The notes below the pieces were generated by a model that searched no databases, had not been told where the DNA came from, and saw only the letters and a list, made by a program, of their open reading frames with translations. From Sipunculus nudus (Eukaryota > Annelida > Sipuncula > Golfingiida > Sipunculidae), in contig CM049312.1 in the NCBI GenBank assembly GCA_026874595.1, forward strand, positions 65,504,929-65,568,928: a DNA stretch of 64,000 nt, in the 5' to 3' direction. Both the position numbers and the translations under genes were made by a program. This document shows positions 63,557 through 64,000 of this stretch, in pieces (position 1 is the first letter of the stretch; the number at the start of each line of letters is the position of its first letter).

Positions 63557-64000
63557 CCTCACTCTGTATATTTAATTCTAATTACATAATATGGAAAGTG
63601 TGGGTGTTAATATTTATTTTTGATTCAAGTATCAGACCTGAATTATACCTTAACTGTGTTTCCGAATGAATGTAATTGCTTAGCCTTGATCACATGGCAA
63701 CATGGCAACAACAAAATGAATGTAATTGCTTAGCCTTGATTACATGGCAACTCTATTCAGTTTGATTGCATTTTCATTCAGCTTTTGTGCACACCTTTCA
63801 TGAATTGCATCTTTTGTGACTTGTCCGGAAAATATATGATTGGCTTACACATTGTTTATGAATCTTGCTTGAAGACACGTTATGTGTTGAGAGTCAGTTA
63901 GAAACTGGGGCGAAGCCCTGAGCAAGGGCTTGGTAGCCCCTCTACAGTATATAGTTGAAAGGAAGAATTTTATACATCACCTCAGGGACTTTGCAAGTTT
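63351..64000. other. Right edge: microsatellite, short duplication and hairpin
   Basis: (TA)n lies at 63509-63551. A short direct repeat, gaatgtaattgcttagcctt followed by gat(c/t)acatggcaac, occurs at about 63667 and 63718. A stem-loop with two nested stems lies at 63908-63941: ggggc...gcccc outside, agccc-tgagcaa-gggct inside. No exon is recognised. Confidence 0.6.

Overview
The window reads as AT-rich nuclear DNA of an invertebrate animal, most likely a marine lophotrochozoan and plausibly a bivalve mollusc. Genes are short-exon and intron-rich. There are many (TA)n, (GA)n, (CT)n and poly-C tracts, a tRNA-derived SINE family, non-LTR and cut-and-paste transposon remnants, and GTCC and GGTCA module repeats. 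There are no operons, rRNA genes, CRISPR arrays or ribosome-binding sites. Most long open frames reported by a six-frame scan here are noise. The organism call is inference; no marker gene fixes it. All coordinates were counted by hand, so splice sites may be off by a base or two.

The one convincing intact protein gene is on the minus strand at about 30859-28546. It has a TATA promoter, a non-coding first exon and five coding exons giving 259 residues. It encodes a secreted precursor that I read as a BRICHOS-domain protein of ITM2-like layout. It has a signal peptide, a BRICHOS-like region, a dibasic REKR site and a 74-residue C-terminal peptide with nine cysteines. A paralogue lies on the plus strand: two exons of exactly the same lengths (111 and 178 bp) at 4558-4668 and 5768-5945, and a frameshifted terminal exon at 15203-15368. 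A decayed Mutator-like transposon (7174-11485, minus) sits between them. It carries a MULE transposase, a Ulp1/C48-type protease and a coding 48-bp minisatellite.

Between 15.4 and 27.8 kb there are two terminal-inverted-repeat elements (18861-19638 and 22725-23495), a GGTCA-module repeat, and a broken multi-exon coding remnant of unknown function (25621-24257, minus).

From 33.5 to 63 kb the window is a degenerate array of at least four to five segmental copies (blocks V, X, Y, Z, W). Part of each copy is homologous to the 3-prime flank of the BRICHOS gene, and two blocks still carry a relic of its last exon. The blocks share a TATA-containing upstream region, a small signal-peptide frame (open only in block V), a tRNA-derived SINE and a small cysteine-bearing frame. 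Comparing the blocks exposes two events directly: a 4264-bp Harbinger-like insertion with a TTA target duplication (54212-58475), and a Y/Z junction explained by unequal exchange between two SINE copies. A dead LINE reverse-transcriptase fragment lies at 63122-63350.
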